From positions 42,069 to 106,068 of the forward strand of contig CAMDLY010000001.1 in assembly GCA_945902115.1 (NCBI GenBank): DNA of 64,000 nt, written 5' to 3'. Both the position numbers and the translations under genes were made by a program. The stretch comes from Lishizhenia tianjinensis. GTDB lineage: Bacteria; Bacteroidota; Bacteroidia; Flavobacteriales_D; Crocinitomicaceae. Positions within the stretch are counted from its first letter, which is position 1. Each line of letters begins with the position of its first letter. Shown piece by piece: positions 33,691-42,465 of this stretch. The notes beneath the pieces were generated by a model. The model made no database searches and was not told the origin of the DNA. It saw only the letters and a program-made list of their open reading frames with translations.

Positions 33691-35043
33691 ATGAATGTTA
33701 TTCGAGAAGAGATTGACGCACTTAATGCTGTCTTAACGGTTAAAATAGATTCTGAGGATTACCAAGGAAAAGTAAAGCAAGCGTTAGAAAAACACAGAAA
33801 AACAGCAAAAATACCTGGTTTTAGACCCGGTCATGTTCCTTTTGGATTAATTCAAAAGCAATATGGCAAAGCTGTTCTTGCCGAGGAATTGAATAAATTG
33901 ACCAACGATACATTGAGTAATTACATTTTTGAAAATAAATTAGATATCCTTGGAAATCCAATACCAAAGTCAGATGCGGAGTTAGTTGGTAGTTTCGATC
34001 AACCCGGTGATTTCGAATTTTCTTTTGAGATAGGTTATTCTCCCTCATTCACTTTACCCATTTCATCCAATACCTCATTCGATTGTAACAAGGTGAAAAT
34101 TGACAATACACTTCTCGATAAGCAAATTGAGGATCTAAGAAGACGATATGGAAAACTTGTTTCCACGGAACTTTCTGAAGACCGAGATATGCTTTTAGGG
34201 AAATTTGAAGAGTTGGAAGAGACGGGTCTTCTTAAAGAAAATGGTATTTCTCATACGGCAACGATATCGTTGGAATTCTTAGAATCTAAAGACACAGCGA
34301 GCCTATTTAAGAGTAAAAAAATAGGAGAAGTCATTGCGGTTGATCCGAGATTAGTATCCAAAGGTGATAAAGATTTGGCAAGTATGTTGGGGATTACAGA
34401 AGATGGAATAGATTCATTATCTACCAATTTTCAATTCACCATCACGGAAATCAAGCGTATGGAATTAGCTGAACTCAGTGAAGATTTATATAACAAACTA
34501 TTTCTCCCGGGTGAAGTAAAGACAGAAGATGAATTGAGAAGTAGAATTTCAGCAGATTTGGAAAAAATGTTTTCTGGGGACACAGATCGCATGCTCACAA
34601 GAGATGTGTATAATTACCTCATGGAAAAGACTGCAGTGCAATTTCCAGAAGCCTTTTTGAAAAGATGGATTAAATTATCCAACGACAAACCCGTTACAGA
34701 GGATGAAATTGAACGTGATTTTAGTAATTATCTTCAGTCTCTCAAGTGGCAGCTCATACAAACCAAGATTTTTAAGGAGAATAACATCCAGTTGACAAAC
34801 CAAGAGGTTGTTGAGTATACGAAAGAATTACTTGCTGGGAATTATGCACAATATGGAATGCCCGCACCAGAGGATGCGGAATTAACTGAAACAGCAGTAA
34901 GGTTATTAAAGAATAAAGAACAAGCAAACGGGATTTATGATAAACTAGCTGAACAAAAGCTGACAGAGTATTTTAAAGCAACGGTAGCGCTGAAAACGAA
35001 GGACATACTTTACGATGACTTTTTAGCCTTAGCAAAAGGATAA
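33691..35043 (+). CDS. tig: Trigger factor
   Basis: Ribosome-bound chaperone. The 450-aa protein has the N-terminal ribosome-docking region with the signature PGFRPGHVPFGLIQKQYGKAV, a middle domain and the C-terminal helical arm domain. The middle domain (about 150-250) lacks recognisable FKBP active-site motifs and looks degenerate, as seen in other Bacteroidota. Peptidyl-prolyl isomerase activity may therefore be lost. Transcription possibly continues from tRNA-Leu upstream, and a terminator follows. Confidence 0.9.
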   Translation: MNVIREEIDALNAVLTVKIDSEDYQGKVKQALEKHRKTAKIPGFRPGHVPFGLIQKQYGKAVLAEELNKLTNDTLSNYIFENKLDILGNPIPKSDAELVGSFDQPGDFEFSFEIGYSPSFTLPISSNTSFDCNKVKIDNTLLDKQIEDLRRRYGKLVSTELSEDRDMLLGKFEELEETGLLKENGISHTATISLEFLESKDTASLFKSKKIGEVIAVDPRLVSKGDKDLASMLGITEDGIDSLSTNFQFTITEIKRMELAELSEDLYNKLFLPGEVKTEDELRSRISADLEKMFSGDTDRMLTRDVYNYLMEKTAVQFPEAFLKRWIKLSNDKPVTEDEIERDFSNYLQSLKWQLIQTKIFKENNIQLTNQEVVEYTKELLAGNYAQYGMPAPEDAELTETAVRLLKNKEQANGIYDKLAEQKLTEYFKATVALKTKDILYDDFLALAKG

Positions 35044-35050
35044 AAATATG

Positions 35051-35079
35051 AGGGGGCCTGTTAAGCCCCTTTTTTTTCA
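35051..35079 (+). terminator. Rho-independent terminator of tig
   Basis: GGGGC - loop CTGTTAA - GCCCC is followed by eight T, 8 nt after the tig stop codon. Confidence 0.85.
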
Positions 35080-35205
35080 AATTAACCCCTCTGCTGAATA
35101 CATGTCTGGATCCCTATTTAAACAAATTCAATAAAAAATAGGATGAACAATATATTTTGACGCACAAAAACGATTATTAATTGTTAAGTAGAAGCAGCGT
35201 TTAGG

Positions 35206-35238
35206 TTGTGAAAAAATTTCAACAAAATAGTACCTTTG
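35206..35238 (+). promoter_or_regulatory. Promoter of the peroxiredoxin unit
   Basis: TTG (35206-35208), a 22-nt spacer and TACCTTTG (35231-35238) leave a leader of about 25-30 nt before the peroxiredoxin ATG. Confidence 0.6.
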
Positions 35239-35268
35239 TATAATTAAATAATTAATAAAATATAAGCT

Positions 35269-35892
35269 ATGGCAACTTTAGTAGGAAGGAAATTTCCAGA
35301 TGTTTCAGTAAAAGCAATCGATGAAATGGGTGATGCATTTGAACTAAATGTACTACAGCAGGCGGTTGAAAATAAGAAAAAAGTGCTTTTATTCTGGTAC
35401 CCAAAAGATTTTACATTCGTTTGTCCAACTGAACTTCACGCATTTCAGGCAGCGGCCTCTGAGCTAGAACAAAGAAACACACTTTTAATTGGTGCCTCAT
35501 GTGATACCGCAGAAGTACATTTTGCTTGGTTAAACACAGCAAAAGATAACGGAGGTATCGAAGGAATTAAATACCCACTCATAGCTGACTCAAAAAGGTC
35601 ATTGGCCTACGAATTGGGGATTTTAGATTACGACATGTATGACGAAGAAGATTCTTCTGGTGACAATGTTACATACCGAGCAACCTATTTATTGGATGAA
35701 ACAGGCATGGTATTCCACGAATCTGTGAATCATTTTCCAGTAGGAAGAAACGTTAATGAGTATATTCGATTAATCGATGCATTTACACATGTTCAAAAAC
35801 ACGGAGAGGTTTGCCCTGCAAATTGGGAAGAGGGAAAAGACGCAATGAATGCTTCACGAACAGGTGTTGCAAGTTACTTAAGCAAGCATTAA
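35269..35892 (+). CDS. Peroxiredoxin (typical 2-Cys, AhpC/TSA type)
   Basis: Thiol peroxidase that reduces H2O2 and organic peroxides. The peroxidatic cysteine is C52 in KDFTFVCPTEL and the resolving cysteine is C182 in GEVCPANWEEG, which is the AhpC-type two-cysteine arrangement. The 207-aa length fits. The thioredoxin gene 10 nt downstream is the natural electron donor. The leader of about 30 nt and the promoter suggest independent regulation. The exact substrate preference is not readable. Confidence 0.92.
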   Translation: MATLVGRKFPDVSVKAIDEMGDAFELNVLQQAVENKKKVLLFWYPKDFTFVCPTELHAFQAAASELEQRNTLLIGASCDTAEVHFAWLNTAKDNGGIEGIKYPLIADSKRSLAYELGILDYDMYDEEDSSGDNVTYRATYLLDETGMVFHESVNHFPVGRNVNEYIRLIDAFTHVQKHGEVCPANWEEGKDAMNASRTGVASYLSKH

Positions 35893-35902
35893 CCGACAAC
35901 TT

Positions 35903-36217
35903 ATGTTTTCAGAAATCGCAGAAGATAACCTCGAACACTTATTGACCTCCAGTGCAAAAGTAATGGTTCAGTATGGTGCCACTTGGTGCGGCAATTGTAA
36001 AATCATCAAACCCAAATTCAAAAGACTGGCAGAGGAGCATGAAGGTATCGAATTTTATTATGTAGATGCTGAGAAGTTTCCAAATTCTCGAAAGTTTGCA
36101 AACGTTAATAATTTACCAACTTTTGCGGGTTTTGTAAATGGACGTTTAGTTAAAGAAGCCCAAGGAAATAAAATAGAAACCATTCAAGAAGTACTCCATG
36201 AGGTTACCACTAATTAA
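35903..36217 (+). CDS. Thioredoxin family protein with CGNC motif
   Basis: A 104-aa thioredoxin-fold protein with an atypical active site WCGNCK (C29-G-N-C32) instead of WCGPCK, and a cis-proline in NNLPTF (about residue 72). It lies between the peroxiredoxin and the 84-aa gene, overlapping the latter by 20 nt. A dedicated reductant for that peroxiredoxin is likely by context. Replacement of Pro by Asn changes redox potential in thioredoxins in general, but the effect here is unknown. Confidence 0.9.
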   Translation: MFSEIAEDNLEHLLTSSAKVMVQYGATWCGNCKIIKPKFKRLAEEHEGIEFYYVDAEKFPNSRKFANVNNLPTFAGFVNGRLVKEAQGNKIETIQEVLHEVTTN

Positions 36218-36452
36218 GCATATAGTAGAGTTTATTGAACTAAATGACGAGGATTACGTTGTGGAAACCATTGAAACGCTTGAGAATCTCATCGAGGCCC
36301 CAGGTATTAAAGATGAAGAATTAGACGTCATTGGCGAATTACTTTCAAACTATTCAGGAGCTCTTGAAGTACATAAAGAAATTCAAGCAGGATCAACGAA
36401 ACGAGATGCTCTAAATGGATTTATGAAACGAGTCACTGGGTCAGTAAACTAA
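36198..36452 (+). CDS. Small acidic helical protein, DUF6952-like
   Basis: An 84-aa, acidic, mainly helical protein (LIKHIVEFIELNDEDYVVETIETLENLIE) ending GFMKRVTGSVN. I recognise it as the small family that follows peroxiredoxin and thioredoxin genes in Flavobacteria (DUF6952, from memory). There is no signal peptide or cysteine. The 20-nt overlap with the thioredoxin gene implies translational coupling and a shared role in peroxide defence. Its molecular function is undescribed as far as I know. Confidence 0.72.
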   Translation: MRLPLIKHIVEFIELNDEDYVVETIETLENLIEAPGIKDEELDVIGELLSNYSGALEVHKEIQAGSTKRDALNGFMKRVTGSVN

Positions 36453-36475
36453 CTAGAAAGTATTCTATTATTTAA

Positions 36476-36505
36476 AAAGTCGGCTTTTGGGTCGACTTTC
36501 TTTCT
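36476..36505 (+). terminator. Weak terminator-like hairpin after the peroxiredoxin unit
   Basis: AAAGTCG - 10 nt - CGACTTT is followed by CTTTCTTTT. The stem is short and the loop is large. Confidence 0.45.
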
Positions 36506-36556
36506 TTTGATGCGTCAATATATTTCATCTCTATGGAATCGGTTTTAACGCATTGA

Positions 36557-36589
36557 TTGCCATCATCCCATTGAAAAAGTTTACCTTTG
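36557..36589 (+). promoter_or_regulatory. Promoter of prfA (leaderless type)
   Basis: TTG (36557-36559), a 22-nt spacer and TACCTTTG (36582-36589) lie only 4 nt before ATG 36594, so the mRNA probably starts at the start codon. Confidence 0.65.
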
Positions 36590-36593
36590 TAAC

Positions 36594-37673
36594 ATGTCAG
36601 ATTTATTGTCAAAATTAGAAGCAATTCATTATAGATTTGTAGAGGTCGGAAATATGATAACGGATCCCGATATCATATCTAATATGGAACGTTTTGTCAA
36701 GTTGAATAAAGAATACAAGGAATTAGAAGAACTTGATAATGTCTATAAGTCTTATAAAAATTTGATTGATAATCTATCTTCATCTAAGAAATTACTCGAT
36801 ATTGAAGCAGACCCTGAAATGAGGGAAATGGCGAAAATAGAGATTGATGAATTAGAGCAGCAGCGGCCAATAATGGAGGAAGACATCAAAATGATGTTAA
36901 TTCCTAAAGACCCTGAAGATGATAAAAATGCTATAATAGAATTAAGGGCCGGAACCGGAGGTGACGAGGCTTGTATTTTTGTAGAGGATATTTTTCGTAT
37001 GTATACGATGTATTTCAAAGAAATGGGTTGGCAGTTCGATATTTTAAATTCCTCTGAAGGAACTGTTAAAGGATTCAAGGAAATTTCTATGGAAATTGCC
37101 GGTGCTGGAATATACGGTATGTTAAAATTTGAGTCTGGTGTTCACCGTGTGCAACGGGTTCCTGAAACAGAATCGCAAGGTAGAGTACATACCTCAGCCA
37201 TCACCGTTGCTGTGTTACCTGAAGCAGAAGAAGTTGATTTTAAATTAGATATGAACGATGTCCGAAAAGATACTTTTCGTGCATCTGGAGCAGGTGGTCA
37301 GCATATTAATAAAACTGAATCCGCGATTCGTCTAACTCACATTCCAACAGGAGTGGTAGTTGAATGTCAAGATGGACGTTCTCAACATAAAAATTTAGAA
37401 AAGGCGATTTCAGTTTTGCGTTCTCGATTGTACCAGGCAGAATTAGATAGAGTGCACAGCGAACGTGCCGCCCAACGAAAAACGCTGGTTTCAACCGGGG
37501 ATCGTTCGGCAAAAATTAGAACATATAATTATCCTCAAGGTCGTATAACTGATCACCGAATAAACAAGACTATATACAACCTAAGTTCATTCATGAATGG
37601 GGATGTACAAGAGATGATTGATTCCTTGAAAATGGCCGAGAATGCGGAGAAATTAAAAGGGCAAGAAACATGA
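36594..37673 (+). CDS. prfA: Peptide chain release factor 1
   Basis: Recognises UAA/UAG and triggers hydrolysis of peptidyl-tRNA. The 359-aa length is normal. The codon-reading region and the conserved [19 protein letters not shown] block are present, and the catalytic GGQ is in [12 protein letters not shown] near residue 235. The promoter box sits 4 nt before the ATG. Its stop overlaps pyrF by 4 nt. The absence of an internal frameshift distinguishes it from prfB. Confidence is high. Confidence 0.97.
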   Translation: MSDLLSKLEAIHYRFVEVGNMITDPDIISNMERFVKLNKEYKELEELDNVYKSYKNLIDNLSSSKKLLDIEADPEMREMAKIEIDELEQQRPIMEEDIKMMLIPKDPEDDKNAIIELRAGTGGDEACIFVEDIFRMYTMYFKEMGWQFDILNSSEGTVKGFKEISMEIAGAGIYGMLKFESGVHRVQRVPETESQGRVHTSAITVAVLPEAEEVDFKLDMNDVRKDTFRASGAGGQHINKTESAIRLTHIPTGVVVECQDGRSQHKNLEKAISVLRSRLYQAELDRVHSERAAQRKTLVSTGDRSAKIRTYNYPQGRITDHRINKTIYNLSSFMNGDVQEMIDSLKMAENAEKLKGQET

Positions 37674-38485
37674 CAAAAAAAGAATTGATTAGTCAAATTC
37701 GCACCAAGCAATCTTTTCTCTGCGTGGGTTTGGACCCTGACTTGCAGAAGATACCTAAGCATTTATTAGAATTTGAAGACCCTATTTTTGAATTCAACAA
37801 GGCGATTATTGATGCAACTCATCATTTATGTGTAGCCTACAAGCCGAATACAGCTTTTTATGAATGTCTCGGTATTGCGGGATGGAAGTCCTTAGAGAAA
37901 ACTATTAATTATATTCCCAATGACTGCTTTGTAATAGCCGATGCAAAAAGAGGAGATATTGGAAATACCTCATCATATTATGCTAAGACTTTTTTTGAGT
38001 CTTTAAGTTGCGATGCAGTAACTGTTGCTCCGTATATGGGAGCTGACTCAGTTAAACCTTTCCTAGCTTTTGAGAATAAATGGGTAATACTACTCGTTTT
38101 AACATCCAATGACGGTTCACAAGACTTTCAGATGTTGTCTACTGAAAATGGAAAGCTTTATGCCGAAATAATACGAAAATCTCAAGAATGGGGAACTTCT
38201 GAGAATCTCATGTATGTAGTTGGAGGCACTCGAGCAGATCAAATTGCGGAAGTTAGAAAATTAGCACCTGATAATTTCTTTTTGGTGCCTGGTGTTGGAG
38301 CACAAGGGGCTTCTCTAGATGAAGTAGTTCATTATGGAAGCAATGATTCATGCGGATTATTGGTGAATTCATCACGAGCAATTATTTATGCTAGCGCTGA
38401 AAAAGATTTTGCAATGGCCGCCAAAAAAGAAGCGCTGAATATGCAAGGACAAATGGCCAAACATATCCAGCGCAATAACTGGTAA
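37670..38485 (+). CDS. pyrF: Orotidine-5'-phosphate decarboxylase (type 2 PyrF)
   Basis: Last step of de novo UMP synthesis. The 271-aa size and the motifs [19 protein letters not shown] and the catalytic-lysine stretch [17 protein letters not shown] match the type 2 subfamily, which is longer than E. coli PyrF. The phosphate-binding region is [11 protein letters not shown]. It is coupled to prfA by an ATGA overlap. A small lipoprotein gene converges from the opposite strand 12 nt beyond its stop. Confidence 0.95.
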   Translation: MTKKELISQIRTKQSFLCVGLDPDLQKIPKHLLEFEDPIFEFNKAIIDATHHLCVAYKPNTAFYECLGIAGWKSLEKTINYIPNDCFVIADAKRGDIGNTSSYYAKTFFESLSCDAVTVAPYMGADSVKPFLAFENKWVILLVLTSNDGSQDFQMLSTENGKLYAEIIRKSQEWGTSENLMYVVGGTRADQIAEVRKLAPDNFFLVPGVGAQGASLDEVVHYGSNDSCGLLVNSSRAIIYASAEKDFAMAAKKEALNMQGQMAKHIQRNNW

Positions 38486-38496
38486 TTTTATTTATT

Positions 38497-38634
38497 TTAC
38501 TTAGAGGCTAAGTCTGAATTTTCGACTGTGTTGCTACCGTATGCGGGACAAGATATTTTTCTACCTCCACCACATGATGCCAATAATACGACCAATAAAG
38601 AAAGACCGAGTAAAAGGGAAAATTTTGTTTTCAT
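38497..38634 (-). CDS. 45-aa lipoprotein (not in the ORF track)
   Basis: The ORF starts at ATG 38634 and stops at 38497. It encodes MKTKFSLLLGLSLLVVLLASC followed by GGGRKISCPAYGSN and a short tail. This is a complete lipoprotein signal peptide whose lipobox LASC places the lipidated cysteine at residue 21, leaving a 25-residue surface tail with one further cysteine in CPAY. Similar tiny 'CPAY' lipoproteins occur in Flavobacteria, from memory. The role is unknown. Confidence 0.7.
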   Translation of the reverse strand: MKTKFSLLLGLSLLVVLLASCGGGRKISCPAYGSNTVENSDLASK

Positions 38635-38742
38635 AATATTTGTTTTTGTTGTTCGATAAAGTTTAACGTATCATGACGTTCTAAAGTTACAATTTTATTT
38701 TAAAAAACCAAATTTTTTAGTTGTAAATTCGTTCTTAAGTAA

Positions 38743-40374
38743 ATGAAAAGCACGCGTATTTGGTTGGTAACATTGGGGGTTTTACTAATCTCCAAATCGT
38801 TTTTCTCCCAGAAAAATTCTATCAAAATAATTTTTCTAGATACAACTCATTCTCCTATTTGTGTGCTAAAAACAAGCGCTGACAGAAAACTAAAAACAGT
38901 TATAGCTTATCGAAATAAATTAATCTCCAAAGGATTTTTACTAGCAAACATAAGCCCTATAGATTCCACCCATTTTATGGTCACGAAAGGAAAGCGTTTT
39001 TCTTCTTTCTCTCTAAAAAAAACTGGAGGCAAAGAAATAAATATAGAGCCTAGAGAGTATTCAAGGTATTTATCAACGGAACTAGAACGAAATTGCAACC
39101 GAGGATATCCATTCTTTTCCATTCAACTTGATTCACTGATAATAGCTGAGGAGAATTTATCGGCATCTATTGTTGAAGAACCAGGTCCTTACGTAACTTG
39201 GAAGAAATTATATGCGAATAGTGATTCGAGTATTTCCGAAAACATGTTGGAAAATTTAACGGGAATAAGAAAGGGGGAACAATATCAAGAATCAAAACTA
39301 ATTCAATTAACTAACAGGTTGAGCCAATATAATTATCTCGAGTTTATAAAGCCTTCAGAAGTATTGTTCACAGATGATGGAGCGGAGTTATTTACCTATG
39401 TTCGCTATAAAAAAATGAGTTCTTTGCAAGGAGCCATTGGACTTCAACCTAATCCTGTCACACAACGTTTGGGACTGACCGGTGAATTACAATTGAGATT
39501 AACCAATGTCTTAAAACGTGCTGAACTGATTGATATTAATTGGAGAAGCGTTCAACTTGGTACAAGCAACCTAAATGCGAGATGCGCAATACCATTTTTA
39601 TTTCAATCACCCTTTGGAATAGATGCTAAACTTCAATTATATAAGAGGGATTCAACCTTCTTGGAGCTAAAATCATTGATTGCGATTCAATACAGCCTGC
39701 AAAATGGTACGTTGATAAAGGGTGTCTATCAACTATATAATTCAAATACACTGAATGCATCTTCATCAAATATTTTGTTTCCGCGCAACGCTCAAATTCA
39801 AACCCATTTCTTTGGTATACAATTCCAGCAAAAGCATCTAGATAATCTGTTTAACCCAAGAAAAGGATTCACCTATTTATTAGATGGCGCCGTGGGAAAT
39901 AGAACATCCTCAGTATCAACAGAAAGTTTAAAATCAACGGTTTATCGATTTCAAGGAGATTTCGAGTACTTTCAACCGCTATTTAAACGTCACACTATAA
40001 AACTTGGGATACAAGCTGAAACCTACCTTGCAGACAGTATTTATAGCAATGAAAGAATTCGAGTTGGAGGATTAAATTCTATTCGAGGATTCAACGAGGA
40101 AGCTATATTCGCCACAACTAAGTTCATCGGTACTTTTGAGTACCGGTTTTTAATCGACCGACTTTCTTACGTATTTACATTCATTGACCAAGGATATATG
40201 CAGGATTTATCGCTCAATATGACTACTGACACACCCACTGGAATTGGTATTGGCTTCGCTTACGGAACAAAATTAGGGACATTTGCCTTGGTTGGTGCTA
40301 TGGGGAAATTCAAAAATCAACCCTTTGATTATAGGGAAGTGAAAATACATTTCGGCTATACTGCTTACTTTTAA
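38743..40374 (+). CDS. Omp85/BamA-like outer-membrane protein
   Basis: A 543-aa outer-membrane barrel of the Omp85 superfamily. It has a signal peptide (TLGVLLISKSFFS), one or two POTRA-like domains (around 150-220, GPYVTWKKLYANSDSSI) and a C-terminal barrel. The barrel carries the conserved loop-6 motif RVGGLNSIRGF. The size suits TamA-like or other accessory members rather than full BamA, which would have five POTRA domains. It may secrete a partner protein, but none is adjacent. A glycan gene cluster follows. Confidence 0.82.
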   Translation: MKSTRIWLVTLGVLLISKSFFSQKNSIKIIFLDTTHSPICVLKTSADRKLKTVIAYRNKLISKGFLLANISPIDSTHFMVTKGKRFSSFSLKKTGGKEINIEPREYSRYLSTELERNCNRGYPFFSIQLDSLIIAEENLSASIVEEPGPYVTWKKLYANSDSSISENMLENLTGIRKGEQYQESKLIQLTNRLSQYNYLEFIKPSEVLFTDDGAELFTYVRYKKMSSLQGAIGLQPNPVTQRLGLTGELQLRLTNVLKRAELIDINWRSVQLGTSNLNARCAIPFLFQSPFGIDAKLQLYKRDSTFLELKSLIAIQYSLQNGTLIKGVYQLYNSNTLNASSSNILFPRNAQIQTHFFGIQFQQKHLDNLFNPRKGFTYLLDGAVGNRTSSVSTESLKSTVYRFQGDFEYFQPLFKRHTIKLGIQAETYLADSIYSNERIRVGGLNSIRGFNEEAIFATTKFIGTFEYRFLIDRLSYVFTFIDQGYMQDLSLNMTTDTPTGIGIGFAYGTKLGTFALVGAMGKFKNQPFDYREVKIHFGYTAYF

Positions 40375-40379
40375 GTTTG

Positions 40380-40387
40380 TATCTTTG
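40380..40387 (+). promoter_or_regulatory. -7 box TATCTTTG, leaderless-type, before the first glycosyltransferase
   Basis: Perfect TAnnTTTG ending 6 nt before ATG 40394. Its TTG is the ORF-track start at 40385. Confidence 0.55.
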
Positions 40388-40393
40388 TTCAAT

Positions 40394-41569
40394 ATGTCAC
40401 ATAACGTGCTTTATCTTTCCTATGATGGAATGACCGATCCCTTAGGTCAATCACAGGTGCTACCCTATTTATGTGGATTAACAAAACGAGGATTTATCTT
40501 TCACCTTATTTCTTTCGAAAAGAAAGAGCGCTTTGAGAAATATGCCTCGCACATTCAAGCTATATGTGATGAAAATGGCATAGTCTGGCACCCTCTTTCG
40601 TATACGAAAAAGCCTCCGCTTTTATCCACGATTTACGATGTCCAACGTATGAAAAAGATGGCTCATAACTTGAATAAAAAATTTAAGTTTTCGATTGTTC
40701 ATTGCAGAAGCTACCTTTCTGCCTTGATTGGCTTAGGTATGAAAAAAAGATTTAAGACAAAGTTTCTTTTCGACATGCGTGGTTTTTGGGCAGACGAAAG
40801 AGTAGATGGGAACATTTGGAATATTCAACAACCAATTTTTAAATGGGTATACCGTTATTTTAAAAAAAAAGAAAGACAGTTTTTTTTACATGCCGATCAT
40901 ACGGTATCTCTTACCTATGCTGGAAAAGAAGAAATATGTTCTTGGAAAGGACTTGGTCACTTAAAAACAAAAATCGAAGTTATACCTTGTTGTGCTGACT
41001 TGGAATTATTTAGACCCGTTGAAGAAACAAGCACAAATGATTTTACCCTCGGTTATCTGGGTTCCCTAGGGACCTGGTATATGATGGACGAAATGATGTA
41101 TTTTTTTAAATTAATTTTGGAAAAAGTCCCTAATGCAAGTTTTCATATATTAACCAAAGATGATAAGAAATATATTTTTGAGACAGCTAAAAAATACTCT
41201 ATTGATGATAAACATATTATCGTTCAAGAGGCCTCTAGAGCTGATATACCTGAATTAACTAAATATTGGAATTTTTCAATTTTTTTCATTAAACCTTCTT
41301 ACAGTAAGAAATCATCCTCTCCCACAAAACAAGGAGAGCTCATGGGACTTGGTATTCCAATAATTTGTAATAGAGGTGTGGGGGATGTCTCCGAAATAGT
41401 AAATAAATATAAGTCTGGGGTTTTAGTTGATGATGTAAAAAACCCAAATTTGGATTCAATATTCAATTTTAAAAGCAATAAACATGACCTACATAATTCG
41501 GCTCAAAAATATTTTTCACTTAAGGAAGGAATCAAGTCATACCTAAAAATCTATATAAATATATGTTAA
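40394..41569 (+). CDS. Glycosyltransferase family 4-like protein
   Basis: A 391-aa GT-B-fold glycosyltransferase. The N-terminal half begins MSHNVLYLSYDGMTDPLGQSQV. The C-terminal donor domain includes LGYLGSLGTWYMMDEM and the E-rich KQGELMGLGIPIICNRGVGD loop of GT4 enzymes. There is no signal peptide, so it acts at the cytosolic face, probably on a surface polysaccharide or glycolipid precursor. The ORF-track TTG start at 40385 lies in the promoter box, so ATG 40394 is chosen. It overlaps the methyltransferase gene by 7 nt. Confidence 0.85.
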   Translation: MSHNVLYLSYDGMTDPLGQSQVLPYLCGLTKRGFIFHLISFEKKERFEKYASHIQAICDENGIVWHPLSYTKKPPLLSTIYDVQRMKKMAHNLNKKFKFSIVHCRSYLSALIGLGMKKRFKTKFLFDMRGFWADERVDGNIWNIQQPIFKWVYRYFKKKERQFFLHADHTVSLTYAGKEEICSWKGLGHLKTKIEVIPCCADLELFRPVEETSTNDFTLGYLGSLGTWYMMDEMMYFFKLILEKVPNASFHILTKDDKKYIFETAKKYSIDDKHIIVQEASRADIPELTKYWNFSIFFIKPSYSKKSSSPTKQGELMGLGIPIICNRGVGDVSEIVNKYKSGVLVDDVKNPNLDSIFNFKSNKHDLHNSAQKYFSLKEGIKSYLKIYINIC

Positions 41570-42465
41570 ATTTCAATACTTCAGAAGATCAAATAATTGA
41601 ATATAAAAGTCAAAAAAAAATTTATATTTTCAATACAAACGATGAAAATTCAGATAAAATAACCATTGAGAGTTTTGGTGAGGAGTGGTCTAAATTTAGT
41701 TCCTTCAATTCAGATGAAATTACTAATATTGGAAATGAGTATTTCGATATAGTAGATTTTAAAGATTTTGACTCTGACGCTAAAGTTTTAGATTTGGGCT
41801 GTGGTACGGGAAGATGGTCAATTTATTTGGCTTCTAAATTTAATGAAGTTTATAGTTTGGATCCAAGTGATGCTATTTTTTCAGCCGCAGAACTTACGTC
41901 TGAATTCAAAAATATATACTTAATTAAAGCATCTTCCGAAAATATTCCATTTGATGATAATACATTCGACTTTGCAATAAGTTTAGGGGTTTTACACCAT
42001 ATTCCTGATACCGAGCAAGCGCTTAACACGTTGGTGAGAAAAATTAAAAAAGGAGGAAAATGCTTAATTTATTTGTACTATTCTTTGGATAATCGGGGTT
42101 TTATGTACAAATTAGTTTTCAAGTTTTCAAACATATTTAGATTCGTTATTTCCAAATTACCAGCACGCGTAAAATCTATCGTTTGTGATATAATTGCATT
42201 CACTGTATATATACCTTTAATCGGTATATCTAAGTCTACCTCCATGTTTATTAGTAAAAATTTAGGTTCAAAATTACCTTTGTCTTACTATTCAGATAAA
42301 TCATTGAACGTTATTAGAAATGACTCTTTAGATCGATTCGGGACACCTTTAGAACAAAGATTTTCAAAATTAAAAATCAAAGAAATGATGGAAAAATCTG
42401 GTTTATATAACATTACATTTTCAGAAAATAAACCTTATTGGCATGCTATCGGACAAAAAAAATAA
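41563..42465 (+). CDS. Class I SAM-dependent methyltransferase
   Basis: A 300-aa methyltransferase with the SAM-binding motif VLDLGCGTGRWSIYL (around residue 78) and the motif-II/III strands FDFAISLGVLHHIPD. The C-terminal half (from about residue 180) adds two hydrophobic stretches (SIVCDIIAFTVYIPLIG), so it may be membrane-associated. It lies between two glycosyltransferase genes with overlaps (7 and 23 nt), so a glycan or glycolipid substrate is probable. By eye it is more AT-rich than the flanking housekeeping genes. Confidence 0.85.
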   Translation: MLNFNTSEDQIIEYKSQKKIYIFNTNDENSDKITIESFGEEWSKFSSFNSDEITNIGNEYFDIVDFKDFDSDAKVLDLGCGTGRWSIYLASKFNEVYSLDPSDAIFSAAELTSEFKNIYLIKASSENIPFDDNTFDFAISLGVLHHIPDTEQALNTLVRKIKKGGKCLIYLYYSLDNRGFMYKLVFKFSNIFRFVISKLPARVKSIVCDIIAFTVYIPLIGISKSTSMFISKNLGSKLPLSYYSDKSLNVIRNDSLDRFGTPLEQRFSKLKIKEMMEKSGLYNITFSENKPYWHAIGQKK

